From Bacteroidetes bacterium HGW-Bacteroidetes-12 (GTDB lineage: Bacteria > Bacteroidota > Bacteroidia > Flavobacteriales_E > Vicingaceae): a stretch of DNA of 16,421 bases. The first letter of the stretch is position 1; each line of letters opens with the position of its first letter. Under the pieces are notes generated by a model, which was not told where the DNA came from, searched no databases, and saw nothing but the letters and a program-made list of their open reading frames with translations. Position numbers and translations under genes: made by a program. Shown here in pieces: positions 1 to 8,603 of this stretch. The stretch is taken from the NCBI GenBank assembly GCA_002841035.1, contig PHDR01000016.1, positions 1 through 16,421 on the forward strand. Direction: 5' to 3'.

Positions 1-907
1 AATAAATGGCAAGTTTACTTCGTGTTGCCTTCTTACTATTGGTTGGTAAGCCACTGTTTATAAAATAGTTTTCGTTTTCTTTATTAATTTGAATATTAAA
101 ATCGTTTGCCGAAAGGTAAACCACTCCACTTTTAACCGACATTCTAGAAAGCATTGTTTTTCTAATTTTATTAAAACGTTCATTCACTACATCTTGTTTG
201 CCGCCTATGTTTTGATGAAATGCCGATTTAAAACTTCCTAAAATAGGAAAAGGAGTAAAATAACTCTGAAAGGAAGGATTTGGAGATTCAACTAATGAAA
301 AATGACCTGCAATAATTAGGTTTTTTTCTTCGGTTTCGGCAAGTGCGTTTTCAAATTCAATTACAAAATCTTTTTTTGTAATAATAGAACATTCGGCATC
401 AACAGTTGTGGGCTTTTCATAAGGATGATTCCACCATTGGGTATTTATCAGCATTAAGTTTAACGTGCTATCTAATTCAATAATTTCGGGACCTGGGCAG
501 CCTTTGTCTAAAACCCATTTCACATTGTTAAACACATCGTTTTCCACCCATTTTTCTACTTTTTTTACCGTTTTTAGTCCATTTTTACCCGAATTACTCC
601 AATCTCTGTCGCCAGGTAAAACAATAATCTGAACATTTTTTATTGAGGATAAAATATGCAGCATTTTGTAAACCCGTGAAGAATCTCTACTAAGATTATC
701 GTTGTTTTTTACTAAATCTCCATTAATAAGCAATATCTTTTTTTCGTTGCTTTTAGAAAGGGTTTCTTTTAAAGCATAGTAAAAAGTGGTATCCTCTTTT
801 AGGTTAGCAGTATTTCCAATACTAAAAATTCGATAATTTATTGTTTCTTGAGAAAAACAAAGAGGAATTAATAAGTAGCTTAGTATGACAAGGGAGATTT
901 TATACAT
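1..907 (-). CDS. Degenerate calcineurin-like phosphoesterase paralogue, C-terminal part beyond window
   Basis: The frame is open from an ATG at 907 to the left edge, giving 302 residues with no internal stop. Residues 1-20 look like a signal peptide ending in CFSQ. The rest aligns by eye along its length with the N-terminal metallophosphatase domains of the genes at 1068-4673 and 4844-8575, sharing GDRDW, KGCPGP and TQWW blocks. Most metal and catalytic positions are changed: the motif I Asp is N32, GNHD is G99-D-R-D102, the GHHP block is G201-H-F-S, and the final GHEH is A267-N-D-F. Only D64 of the GD motif and H202 clearly remain. Phosphoesterase activity is therefore doubtful; a binding or structural role is more likely. 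Whether a middle domain and beta-barrel follow, as in the paralogues, lies outside the window. It sits 160 bases downstream of the 1068-4673 gene on the same strand and may be co-transcribed with it. Confidence 0.85.
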   Translation of the reverse strand, partial: MYKISLVILSYLLIPLCFSQETINYRIFSIGNTANLKEDTTFYYALKETLSKSNEKKILLINGDLVKNNDNLSRDSSRVYKMLHILSSIKNVQIIVLPGDRDWSNSGKNGLKTVKKVEKWVENDVFNNVKWVLDKGCPGPEIIELDSTLNLMLINTQWWNHPYEKPTTVDAECSIITKKDFVIEFENALAETEEKNLIIAGHFSLVESPNPSFQSYFTPFPILGSFKSAFHQNIGGKQDVVNERFNKIRKTMLSRMSVKSGVVYLSANDFNIQINKENENYFINSGLPTNSKKATRSKLAIY

Positions 908-969
908 GATAAATAATTGCTAAGATATGAGGGATGAAATTGTTTTTATAATTTTTGAATATTTATTAA

Positions 970-1064
970 ATACTCAATGCACATAGCTTCTCGGTTTTTT
1001 TTACGCTTTCTATTTTGTTTTTTTCTTCGTTAAAACTTATCAAAAACCTAAATCCATTGAGTAT
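970..1064. repeat. Widely spaced 10-bp inverted repeat between two paralogues
   Basis: ATACTCAATG at 970-979 is the exact reverse complement of CATTGAGTAT at 1055-1064. The arms enclose 75 bases and fill most of the gap between the stop of the 1068-4673 gene and the start of the gene at 907. In the minus-strand transcript they could close a long stem-loop, but no T-run follows the distal arm, so this is not a classic terminator. It may be a chance match. Confidence 0.3.
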
Positions 1065-1067
1065 AGT

Positions 1068-4000
1068 TTATAATAGTATCCCCAAACCAATTTTTACAAG
1101 TACACTCTCTTCTTTTGAATGTTCAATATTAATTTGTAGTGTAACAAAATCTTTATTAATAGGTGTTAAATAAATTCCTCCTCCATAACCATGGTGCCAT
1201 AATTCATCGGTAAAACTAGTATTACTAACTACTTGCCCAATGTCACTAAATAAATTAACGCCATAAAACATCGGTAAAAAAGAATTGTTAAATTTTCCGA
1301 TGTGAAACCTTAAATCAGTATTAAGGTAATTTGTTCCTGTTCCTGAAAAACGATTCTGCCGATATCCTCTTAAATGATAGGATTGACCTAAATTAGCTAA
1401 ATGATAAAAAGGAATTTCGTCTCCATAGGTTCTTTCTGTACCTATTTTTACACCAAGTGTTATCGGTATTAAAATACGAGAAGTAGTGTAGTAGCCTAAT
1501 TCAAATGATGTTTTTCCGAAAGCCAAATCATCGGTAAAAATAGATTTGTGTGAAGCCGAAACTAAAATTCCTTTGGTGGTAAAAGTAGGACTATCTCTAA
1601 AATCAATTAGCAATTTAACTTCTCCTCCGCCTCCAGTTCTTGGTTGCAATTCGGGCGAAGGAACTACATCAAAAAAAGATTCGTCAGAATTACTGTTTTC
1701 GAGCAATTCTGCAATAGCATTAACCGAAAAAGAACTTCTATTAAAAAACCGATACGTAGTTCCTACATTAAAAATTGCTCCGCTATACCTGGCTTTATAA
1801 AGTCCTGCATCTGCAATACTATCTACCAACTCCGTTTTGTTACCAACGCCATAAAATCTATAAAAAGGAAAGAAATTGCCGTATTCTGCATTTCCTGTTA
1901 CATATAGTTTGGTTCGTTCAATATTGCGTTCGGTGGCTAATGAAAACAAGGTACTTCCTTCGGTTGTGGCAAATGCTTTAATGGTATGAATGGCTTTATA
2001 ATCATGATGCCCAAAACCAAACCGTTTTAAATGTAAGGTAAAACCTCCTCCAAAACCATCATCAGGGTTAATTACTATCATTGGAATTGGCAAATAAGTG
2101 TTGTACTTAAATGCTTCCCTATCGTACTCATTATAGGTACTTCTTTCTGATGTAATTATTCGTGTTTCTTTTCCTTTTTGAGCAGTTACTCCTTCTGGAT
2201 AATCGTAAACAATTGTTTTTTTACCTCCATATTTTGCTTTAGAATCATCAACAACAACATCTGTATCTAGGCCTCCAACAATTCTAACTAATATACTTTT
2301 ATTGCTTGTTCCGTGCACATAAAAACTATCTTGTTTTGCCAATCCAAACAAGCGAATTTCTTTGGTTTCGTTGGGATAAAAGGTGCGGTTAAAAAAAAGT
2401 TTATTGGTGTCATTTTTATCAGTCATTTTAACCGTAACCGATCCGTTTTCATTTCTTTTCACATCAAAAAACTCTTTTTTATTTGTTCCTACAACATCTA
2501 CTTCTTTGGCTAACAATAAATAATATTTTTCTATGGCATTGTTTAGTTTTGGTTTTCGGGCTTTTAATTTATCTCCTATTTCTTTTCCCGATTCGTTTTG
2601 AAGTTCTTTTGGTAAATTTTGAATAGCCTTATCAATAACTTCTTCTGTTAACTCATTGTTTAATTCAGTGGCAACTTTTAACCAATCTTCTCTTTTTAAA
2701 CCAGTAAGCAGGTATCTATCCATGTGCCCGCCTTTAATGGTTAAACTCTTTATTCCTGTAAATTTGTTGTTAAAATTTTCTCGAAATGGTATTGCCCATT
2801 CTCTATCGGCTAAATAATAAAAAAAGCCATCCATTTGCGAAAAAGCATGGTCTCTATCTTTTGGAATTGGTATATAGGTTGTTTGTTCCTCTTTTTTGTA
2901 GCCAGCCCATTTCCAGTTGTCTTCGTGCCTGTCCCAATCGCCAATAAAAACATCAAAAATTCTTGCTTTTGCATAAGCGAGTGTGTCTATTTTGTATTTT
3001 GGATTATCATATAATTTCTTGAATACACTTAATGAGCTTTTAATTTTATCTGCTTGAGCAAAGCTTTTAGCAGCATCATCAAATTCGGTTGGTTTTTCTT
3101 CCAACAAGCCAAACATACCAGCAAATTGGCTTCTATAAATTCCCAATTCGGGTGTATCGGGCATAATGTATAGTTTTGATGTGGTGTGCAAAATATCGGT
3201 AGCGTTAAGTAATTCATCAACTATTAATGTTCCGTAAGGATGCTGTGTTGCGGTCATATCTTGGGCAACATCTTTTATTAAATCTATTCTAAACTCAACA
3301 GGAATAGCTTTTGCGGGTGTTTTATCGATAGATCGAAAAGCATATTCTACTCCATTTTTAGCCTTAAATTTTAATGAAATGGTTTGTAAACCGCCTCCTT
3401 TGGTTGTTGGAGTTAGCCCACCTTTTGTGCTACTCAAATCAAGTGTAGGAACGGATATTGGGGTTGTCCAAGAGGTTCTATATAAATTACCAAAAAAAAG
3501 TTGCTTAAATTTGTTTGCTCCATAATCTCCTGCAATAATACTGTCGTTAATTCCTATGTATTTTTGACTTTCTTTGGCTTTTAAATCGTTCGTAAAAATA
3601 AAACGGTGGTCTTCATTGTTGAGTGTAAATGATTTTTCTGGTTCAAATAAATTTGTTTTGTTGTTGAGTAAGAAAAATTTACCAAAAGCAACACCATCGT
3701 CAAAAAATTCGAGTTTAACAAATCCAGGTTTATTGCTTTTAAATAAGGTGTTATCTAAGGCACTTACCTGAGCGTTTTTTAAAAATCCGCCCGAAATAAT
3801 TTGGTAATTGCTGTTTAGCTTTAAAAGTTGTAAATCAAATTCATGTGCCGAAGCTATAATTACGTCTTGGTATTTTAATAAGATGGTATTGATGCTTTTA
3901 ATGTATTCGGTATATGTCAAACTACTAAAATCTTGATTCGAACCCACATTTTGGCGATAACAATGATAAAAAGTACCAAAAAAAGGTAAAAAAGTTTTGT

Positions 4001-4673
4001 TATCAGGGTCGTTGTGCGAAAAGGGAAAAAATTGTCCTATTAAATTGGAATTTCCACCATAAACGCCACCCGAAACAAGCGGATGATGGGCAACTAAAAT
4101 AACACGTTTGTTGCCAGCACTTTCAATAGCATCATCAATTTCACCTATTATTTCCAACGGTAAAATATTATCGCATTTTGAATCGGTTGCTTCTCTTTTT
4201 CTATATTGGTGCAACCACCATTGCGAGCTGATGGCTATTATTCTAATGTTTTCGTCTATATCTTTAACATAAGGACCTGGGCAACCTTTTTCTGGAAAAA
4301 TTAGTGTAGATTTTAATTTTTTTGAGATGCGTTTTTCAAAACTTGTTAAACTATCTAAGCCATAATATCCTGCATTATCCCAATCTTTGTCGCCCGAAAT
4401 GGCAATAATTTGCCCGCCAATTTTTTTTGTTTCATCAATAAAAGAAAGCAAAATGGCTTCGTTTTCAGGTTGGGTTGGTTTTAAATCGCCTAATAAAATT
4501 AAGTGAAATGGTTTTCCTTTTTGTTCTGAAATAATGGTTGTTGAGAGTTGCTCTAACCGTTGCGGAAGTTTGTTTCCATCTAAATTTCCTAATAAATAGA
4601 TATTACTTTGAGCATGAATAGCTAATGTTACTAAGCTGAATACGAACAGGGTAACTAATTTTATCGTTCTCAA
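1068..4673 (-). CDS. Three-part envelope protein: degraded metallophosphatase, kinase-like domain, Omp85-type barrel
   Basis: This 1201-residue protein starts at a TTG (4671-4673). An in-frame stop lies just upstream at 4686-4688, no ATG is available, and the TTG yields a clean signal peptide (residues 1-22, ending AIHAQ). Residues 24-330 form a calcineurin-like phosphoesterase domain with altered metal motifs: N30 replaces the motif I Asp, GNHD is G94-D-K-D97, and the last motif is A276-H-E-F279; D63, H196 and H277 remain. Residues 415-615 hold a glycine-rich segment (418-431), FRSIDK (446-451), DRHEDNW (581-587) and KDRDHAF (605-611), resembling atypical kinase catalytic and metal loops. 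From about residue 855 to the end is a beta-barrel of the Omp85/surface antigen type with the LRGYRQNRFSG signature at 1101. The likely location is the outer membrane. It is divergent from its intact paralogue at 4844. The barrel call is firm; kinase-like activity is inference. Confidence 0.9.
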   Translation of the reverse strand: MRTIKLVTLFVFSLVTLAIHAQSNIYLLGNLDGNKLPQRLEQLSTTIISEQKGKPFHLILLGDLKPTQPENEAILLSFIDETKKIGGQIIAISGDKDWDNAGYYGLDSLTSFEKRISKKLKSTLIFPEKGCPGPYVKDIDENIRIIAISSQWWLHQYRKREATDSKCDNILPLEIIGEIDDAIESAGNKRVILVAHHPLVSGGVYGGNSNLIGQFFPFSHNDPDNKTFLPFFGTFYHCYRQNVGSNQDFSSLTYTEYIKSINTILLKYQDVIIASAHEFDLQLLKLNSNYQIISGGFLKNAQVSALDNTLFKSNKPGFVKLEFFDDGVAFGKFFLLNNKTNLFEPEKSFTLNNEDHRFIFTNDLKAKESQKYIGINDSIIAGDYGANKFKQLFFGNLYRTSWTTPISVPTLDLSSTKGGLTPTTKGGGLQTISLKFKAKNGVEYAFRSIDKTPAKAIPVEFRIDLIKDVAQDMTATQHPYGTLIVDELLNATDILHTTSKLYIMPDTPELGIYRSQFAGMFGLLEEKPTEFDDAAKSFAQADKIKSSLSVFKKLYDNPKYKIDTLAYAKARIFDVFIGDWDRHEDNWKWAGYKKEEQTTYIPIPKDRDHAFSQMDGFFYYLADREWAIPFRENFNNKFTGIKSLTIKGGHMDRYLLTGLKREDWLKVATELNNELTEEVIDKAIQNLPKELQNESGKEIGDKLKARKPKLNNAIEKYYLLLAKEVDVVGTNKKEFFDVKRNENGSVTVKMTDKNDTNKLFFNRTFYPNETKEIRLFGLAKQDSFYVHGTSNKSILVRIVGGLDTDVVVDDSKAKYGGKKTIVYDYPEGVTAQKGKETRIITSERSTYNEYDREAFKYNTYLPIPMIVINPDDGFGGGFTLHLKRFGFGHHDYKAIHTIKAFATTEGSTLFSLATERNIERTKLYVTGNAEYGNFFPFYRFYGVGNKTELVDSIADAGLYKARYSGAIFNVGTTYRFFNRSSFSVNAIAELLENSNSDESFFDVVPSPELQPRTGGGGEVKLLIDFRDSPTFTTKGILVSASHKSIFTDDLAFGKTSFELGYYTTSRILIPITLGVKIGTERTYGDEIPFYHLANLGQSYHLRGYRQNRFSGTGTNYLNTDLRFHIGKFNNSFLPMFYGVNLFSDIGQVVSNTSFTDELWHHGYGGGIYLTPINKDFVTLQINIEHSKEESVLVKIGLGILL

Positions 4674-4843
4674 ATTGCTCTTATTTTAAAGAGTATAAAA
4701 GTATAATTATTATCTTAAAAATAAGTGTCGTTTAATTTACTTTTAAATGTAGGTATTTCTTATGTGAATTTTGTAATTTAATTGACATCAATTTGTGTTA
4801 ATTATTTACTAACATTACACCTCAAAATTGAGCTACAAAATAG
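4674..4843. promoter_or_regulatory. Divergent promoter region between the two complete giant paralogues
   Basis: The start codons of two oppositely transcribed giant genes face each other across 170 AT-rich bases, so promoters for both should lie here. No perfect Bacteroidota pair (TTTG about 20 bases before TAnnTTTG) is evident. Near matches on the plus strand are GAATTTTG (4766-4773) and TCAATTTG (4788-4795), each one base from TAnnTTTG. An exact TTGACA (4782-4787) is present but is not the element this phylum normally uses. The regulatory assignment rests on gene orientation, not on a recognised motif. Confidence 0.45.
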
Positions 4844-7800
4844 ATGAAGTTTTTACGTATTTATTATTTGTTTTTTTATTGCGTTTTACTGCTTTCGGCT
4901 CAACTTAATGCCCAAAAATCGGACTCGGTAAACCATGTAATTTTTTTGGTTGGCGATGCGGGTGAACCTGAAGAAAAATCGCACAGCGTATTTGATGAAC
5001 TCGTAAAACAAGCCAACGAAGTAGAAGGTAAAAGCACTATTTTCTTTTTGGGCGATAATATTTATCCTAACGGATTGCCTCCAAAAAACAAAAAAAACCA
5101 CGAGCAAGCAAAACAAATAATTGATTATCAAATTAACAGACTAAAAGCTCTTAAATCGACCATTTATTTTATTCCTGGCAATCACGATTGGAACCAAGGA
5201 AAACGAAATGGATTGACTTACATCAACAATCAGCAAAAATATTTACAAGATAAATTTGAAGTAAAAGACGTGCTAATTCCCGAGCGAGGCTGCCCAGGTC
5301 CTTATAAGGTTAAAATTAGTAAAAAAATGGTTGTTATTGCCATAGATACGCAATGGTGGCTGCATCAATACGAAAAAGGCCCAATAGAAACGGGTGATTG
5401 TGATGAGGTTACAAAAAAAGAGGTGATTGCGAGTATTAAAGAAATTTTAGAAGATAACCAAGATAAAACAGTGTTGATAGTTGGACATCACCCGCTTATT
5501 ACCAAAGGCGAACACAACGGTTACAGCACTTTTTCCGACCATCTTTTTCCGCTAACCAATCTTAATAAGAATTTATACTTGCCGTTGCCTTTTATTGGTT
5601 CTATTTATCCGCTTTATCGAAAAAAAATAGGAGCACTTCAAGATGTTAATCATGCCGAATACCAAGAAATGATTAAAGAATTGCAACGTGCTTTTTGGAA
5701 ACACCCCAACCTAATTTATGCAGCAGGACATGAGCATAATTTACAATATTTTGAAAAAACAACACATCAAAACCATCACTATATTGTAAGCGGTTCGGGC
5801 AGTAAAACAACACCTGTTAAAAAATTGAAATCGCCCAACTTTTCGGCACAAGAAAAAGGTTTTTTTAAACTAACCGTGCTCCATTCTGGTAAAGTGATAA
5901 TGGAAGTTTGGCAGGCAACAGCAACCGAATCAAAACTCCTTTTAACAAAAGTGCTGGTAGAACCAAAAAAACAAGAAACAAAAGAAGAAATTGCTATTGA
6001 AGACAGTATTGTTTACCCAAAAACAATGACCTTAGTACCTGGTGAAAATTATGAAGCAGGCTTTTTAAAATCGTGGTTGCTGGGCGAACATTATAGAAAA
6101 GCGTGGCAAACTCCTGTTGAAGCACCTGTTTTAGATATGCACGAAGCCTATGGTGGCTTAACCCCAATTCAAAGAGGTGGTGGGCAACAAACAAAATCGT
6201 TGCGATTAAAAGCTGCTGACGGCAACGAATATGTGTTTCGTTCCATTCAAAAAGACCCTTCGGCTGCCTTGCCCGAAGAATTAAGAAACACAGCGGCTGC
6301 CGAAGTGGTTCAAGACCAAATTTCAACATCTCACCCTTATGGGGCTTTTGTTATTTCGCCTATGGCAGAAGCCGTTGGCATTTTACACACCAAACCTCAA
6401 TTGGTAGCAATTCCAAACGACCCTCACTTGCTAGAATATCGTGAAGATTTTGCCAATCAACTAATGTTGTTTGAACAACGTGCTGCCAAAGATGTTTCTT
6501 CGACCGAAAATTTTGGATACACCACCAATGCCATCAATTCTCAAAAGCTAATTCAAAAAGTTTTAGACGACCATAATTTTATTGTTGATGAAGAAGAAAT
6601 GCTTAGAAACAGACTATTTGATATGCTTATTGGCGATTGGGATAGGCACGAAGACCAGTGGCGTTGGGCTGAATATACCTGTGCTAAAGAAAATCACGAA
6701 CATTGCAGCCATTTAATTGACAACAACAACTATTACATACCCATTCCGAGAGATAGAGATCAGGCGTTTGTGAAATTTGATGGTTTAATTCCTCGATTGG
6801 CAGGAAGAAAATGGGTAGTTAGAAAATTGCAACATTTTGATTATGATATTAGAGATATTAGCGGAATGAACTTTAATGGGCGTTATATTGACCGCTCTTT
6901 TCTTACGCGCTTAAACAAACAAGAATGGCTCAGCTTGGCAGCCGAAATGCAACAAAATTTAACCGATAGTGTAATTATTAATGCCATTAAACTTTGGCCC
7001 GACACTATTTATAAACTCGATGGTGAAGAAATTACAGCCAAACTACTTTCCAGAAGAGATAAGTTGCAAGAATTTGCCGAACGCTACTATCTTGTGTTAG
7101 CAAAAAATGTAAACGTGGTGGGAAGCAACAAATCCGAACTATTTGAAGTGGTTAGAGTAAACGACACCATAACATCGGTAAAAGTATATCACCTAAAAAA
7201 AGGAGAAAAAGGGAGTTTGTATTATAGCAGAGATTTTAATCGATTTGAAACCAAAGAAATACGCATTTACGGTTTGGGCGGAAAAGATGTATTTACAATA
7301 GAAGGAGAAGTAAATAAAGGAATTTTAGTTAGAGTAATTGGTGGCGAAGGCAACGATGAAATAACCGATGTTTCTAATGTGAAAGGACTAAGAAAAAAAA
7401 CAAAATTTTACGACACAAAAAAAGAACAAAACATAGTAGTTTGTGAAAAAAATAATGAACTTAAAAATTTAGTTTCCTATCAAAAAATGATTAATGAATA
7501 TGATAGAACCGAGTTTAAGTATGATATGCTTATCCCTCAATTATTTGTTGGCTATAATGTTGATGATGGGTTGTTTTTGGGCGGAGGAGTATTACGGACC
7601 AAACATTTGTTTAGAAAAAAACCTTTTGCCTATCAGCAGCGTTTTGTTGCCAACAGAGCCATAAAAACAAGTAGCTTTAATATAGAATATAACGGAAGAT
7701 TTGTGGATATAATAAAAAAACTCGATATAGAAGTGGAAGCCTCAATAAATGCACCCAACAGCACTACTAACTTTTATGGCTTAGGCAACGAAACCCAAAT

Positions 7801-8575
7801 AATTAATGGTGAAGACAGAAGTTTTCATTTGGTTAGATTTAATGAAACAAAAATTCAACCCAATTTAATAAAAAACATAGGAAAATTTAATGAAATAAGA
7901 TTAGGAACAAGCTACCAACACATTGATGTTGAAGCATCTGAAAATAGATTTATAACAAGTGCCTTTGCAAATGATTTTGTCAATAGCCTGACAGCACGCA
8001 ACTATTTAGGAGCAGGATTGCAATATACTTTTAATAATACCGATAGTAAAGTTATCCCAACACGAGGAATAAATTTTCATGTTGGAGGAAGTTGGCAAGT
8101 GGAAGCCCAAAACAGAAATATGAATTTTGGAAGACTCGAATCGCAATTTGCAATGTATTTGCCTTTCGGAAAAAATGTTACTTTTTCTTCTAATGTAAAA
8201 GGCGTTCATTTAATTGATAAATTTGAATTTTTTCAGGCAGCAACTATTGGAGCTCAAAACAGAAATCACCTTAACGGAGATTTAAGAGGGTTTAGGCGAG
8301 ATCGGTTTTCGGGGAGAACTAGCCTAACCTTAAACCAAGATTTGCGTATAAAATTAGCCAACTTTAAAACGTATTTATTTCCTGGACAGTTAGGAGTGTT
8401 AGGTTTTTTTGATTTAGGCAGGGTTTGGACAAGCAATGATTCTTCAAAAAAATGGCACAATAGCGTTGGTGGAGGTTTATGGGTAAGCCCATTTGAAATG
8501 TTAGTTATTAATGCCTCTTATGCCGTTTCATCTGACGAAAATTTATTTATTTTAAAAATGGGATTTTTATTCTAA
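4844..8575 (+). CDS. Three-part envelope protein: intact metallophosphatase, kinase-like domain, Omp85-type barrel
   Basis: This 1243-residue protein has a signal peptide (residues 1-24, ending LNAQ). Residues 31-360 are a calcineurin-like phosphoesterase with a full motif set: GDAGE (D38), GDNIY (D71, N72, Y74), GNHD (112-115), GHHP (214-217) and GHEH (295-298), resembling purple-acid-phosphatase-like enzymes. C150 (in GCPGP) and C186 could form a disulfide outside the cytoplasm. Residues 437-642 hold GGLTP, a GGGQQT turn (445-450), VFRSIQK (464-470), DRHEDQW (600-606) and PRDRDQAF (635-642), like the DRHxxN loop and metal-binding Asp of atypical kinases. From about residue 890 a beta-barrel runs to the C-terminal Phe, with LRGFRRDRFSG at 1147, the Omp85/surface antigen signature. 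No POTRA repeats were recognised. Only 28 bases separate it from the PAP2 gene downstream, so it may head that operon. The substrate is unknown; an envelope phosphoester is an inference from the neighbours. Confidence 0.93.
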   Translation: MKFLRIYYLFFYCVLLLSAQLNAQKSDSVNHVIFLVGDAGEPEEKSHSVFDELVKQANEVEGKSTIFFLGDNIYPNGLPPKNKKNHEQAKQIIDYQINRLKALKSTIYFIPGNHDWNQGKRNGLTYINNQQKYLQDKFEVKDVLIPERGCPGPYKVKISKKMVVIAIDTQWWLHQYEKGPIETGDCDEVTKKEVIASIKEILEDNQDKTVLIVGHHPLITKGEHNGYSTFSDHLFPLTNLNKNLYLPLPFIGSIYPLYRKKIGALQDVNHAEYQEMIKELQRAFWKHPNLIYAAGHEHNLQYFEKTTHQNHHYIVSGSGSKTTPVKKLKSPNFSAQEKGFFKLTVLHSGKVIMEVWQATATESKLLLTKVLVEPKKQETKEEIAIEDSIVYPKTMTLVPGENYEAGFLKSWLLGEHYRKAWQTPVEAPVLDMHEAYGGLTPIQRGGGQQTKSLRLKAADGNEYVFRSIQKDPSAALPEELRNTAAAEVVQDQISTSHPYGAFVISPMAEAVGILHTKPQLVAIPNDPHLLEYREDFANQLMLFEQRAAKDVSSTENFGYTTNAINSQKLIQKVLDDHNFIVDEEEMLRNRLFDMLIGDWDRHEDQWRWAEYTCAKENHEHCSHLIDNNNYYIPIPRDRDQAFVKFDGLIPRLAGRKWVVRKLQHFDYDIRDISGMNFNGRYIDRSFLTRLNKQEWLSLAAEMQQNLTDSVIINAIKLWPDTIYKLDGEEITAKLLSRRDKLQEFAERYYLVLAKNVNVVGSNKSELFEVVRVNDTITSVKVYHLKKGEKGSLYYSRDFNRFETKEIRIYGLGGKDVFTIEGEVNKGILVRVIGGEGNDEITDVSNVKGLRKKTKFYDTKKEQNIVVCEKNNELKNLVSYQKMINEYDRTEFKYDMLIPQLFVGYNVDDGLFLGGGVLRTKHLFRKKPFAYQQRFVANRAIKTSSFNIEYNGRFVDIIKKLDIEVEASINAPNSTTNFYGLGNETQIINGEDRSFHLVRFNETKIQPNLIKNIGKFNEIRLGTSYQHIDVEASENRFITSAFANDFVNSLTARNYLGAGLQYTFNNTDSKVIPTRGINFHVGGSWQVEAQNRNMNFGRLESQFAMYLPFGKNVTFSSNVKGVHLIDKFEFFQAATIGAQNRNHLNGDLRGFRRDRFSGRTSLTLNQDLRIKLANFKTYLFPGQLGVLGFFDLGRVWTSNDSSKKWHNSVGGGLWVSPFEMLVINASYAVSSDENLFILKMGFLF

Positions 8576-8603
8576 AAAATTTAAAAAACAAAGACAATAC
8601 TTT

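Noticed and set aside
4782..4787. Exact TTGACA that could be a -35 box
   Set aside because: Bacteroidota sigma factors use TTTG/TAnnTTTG elements, and the sequence 17 bases later (TTTACT) is a poor -10 match.
5994..6329. Open minus-strand frame of 111 codons inside the plus-strand giant gene
   Set aside because: It lies wholly antisense to the highly conserved GGLTP/HPYG region, has no signal or domain pattern, and its composition follows from the codons opposite.
7336..7365. GGEGNDEI segment resembling one RTX calcium-binding nonapeptide
   Set aside because: Only a single unit is present and the equivalent in the paralogue is GGLDTDVV; RTX folds need several repeats in tandem.
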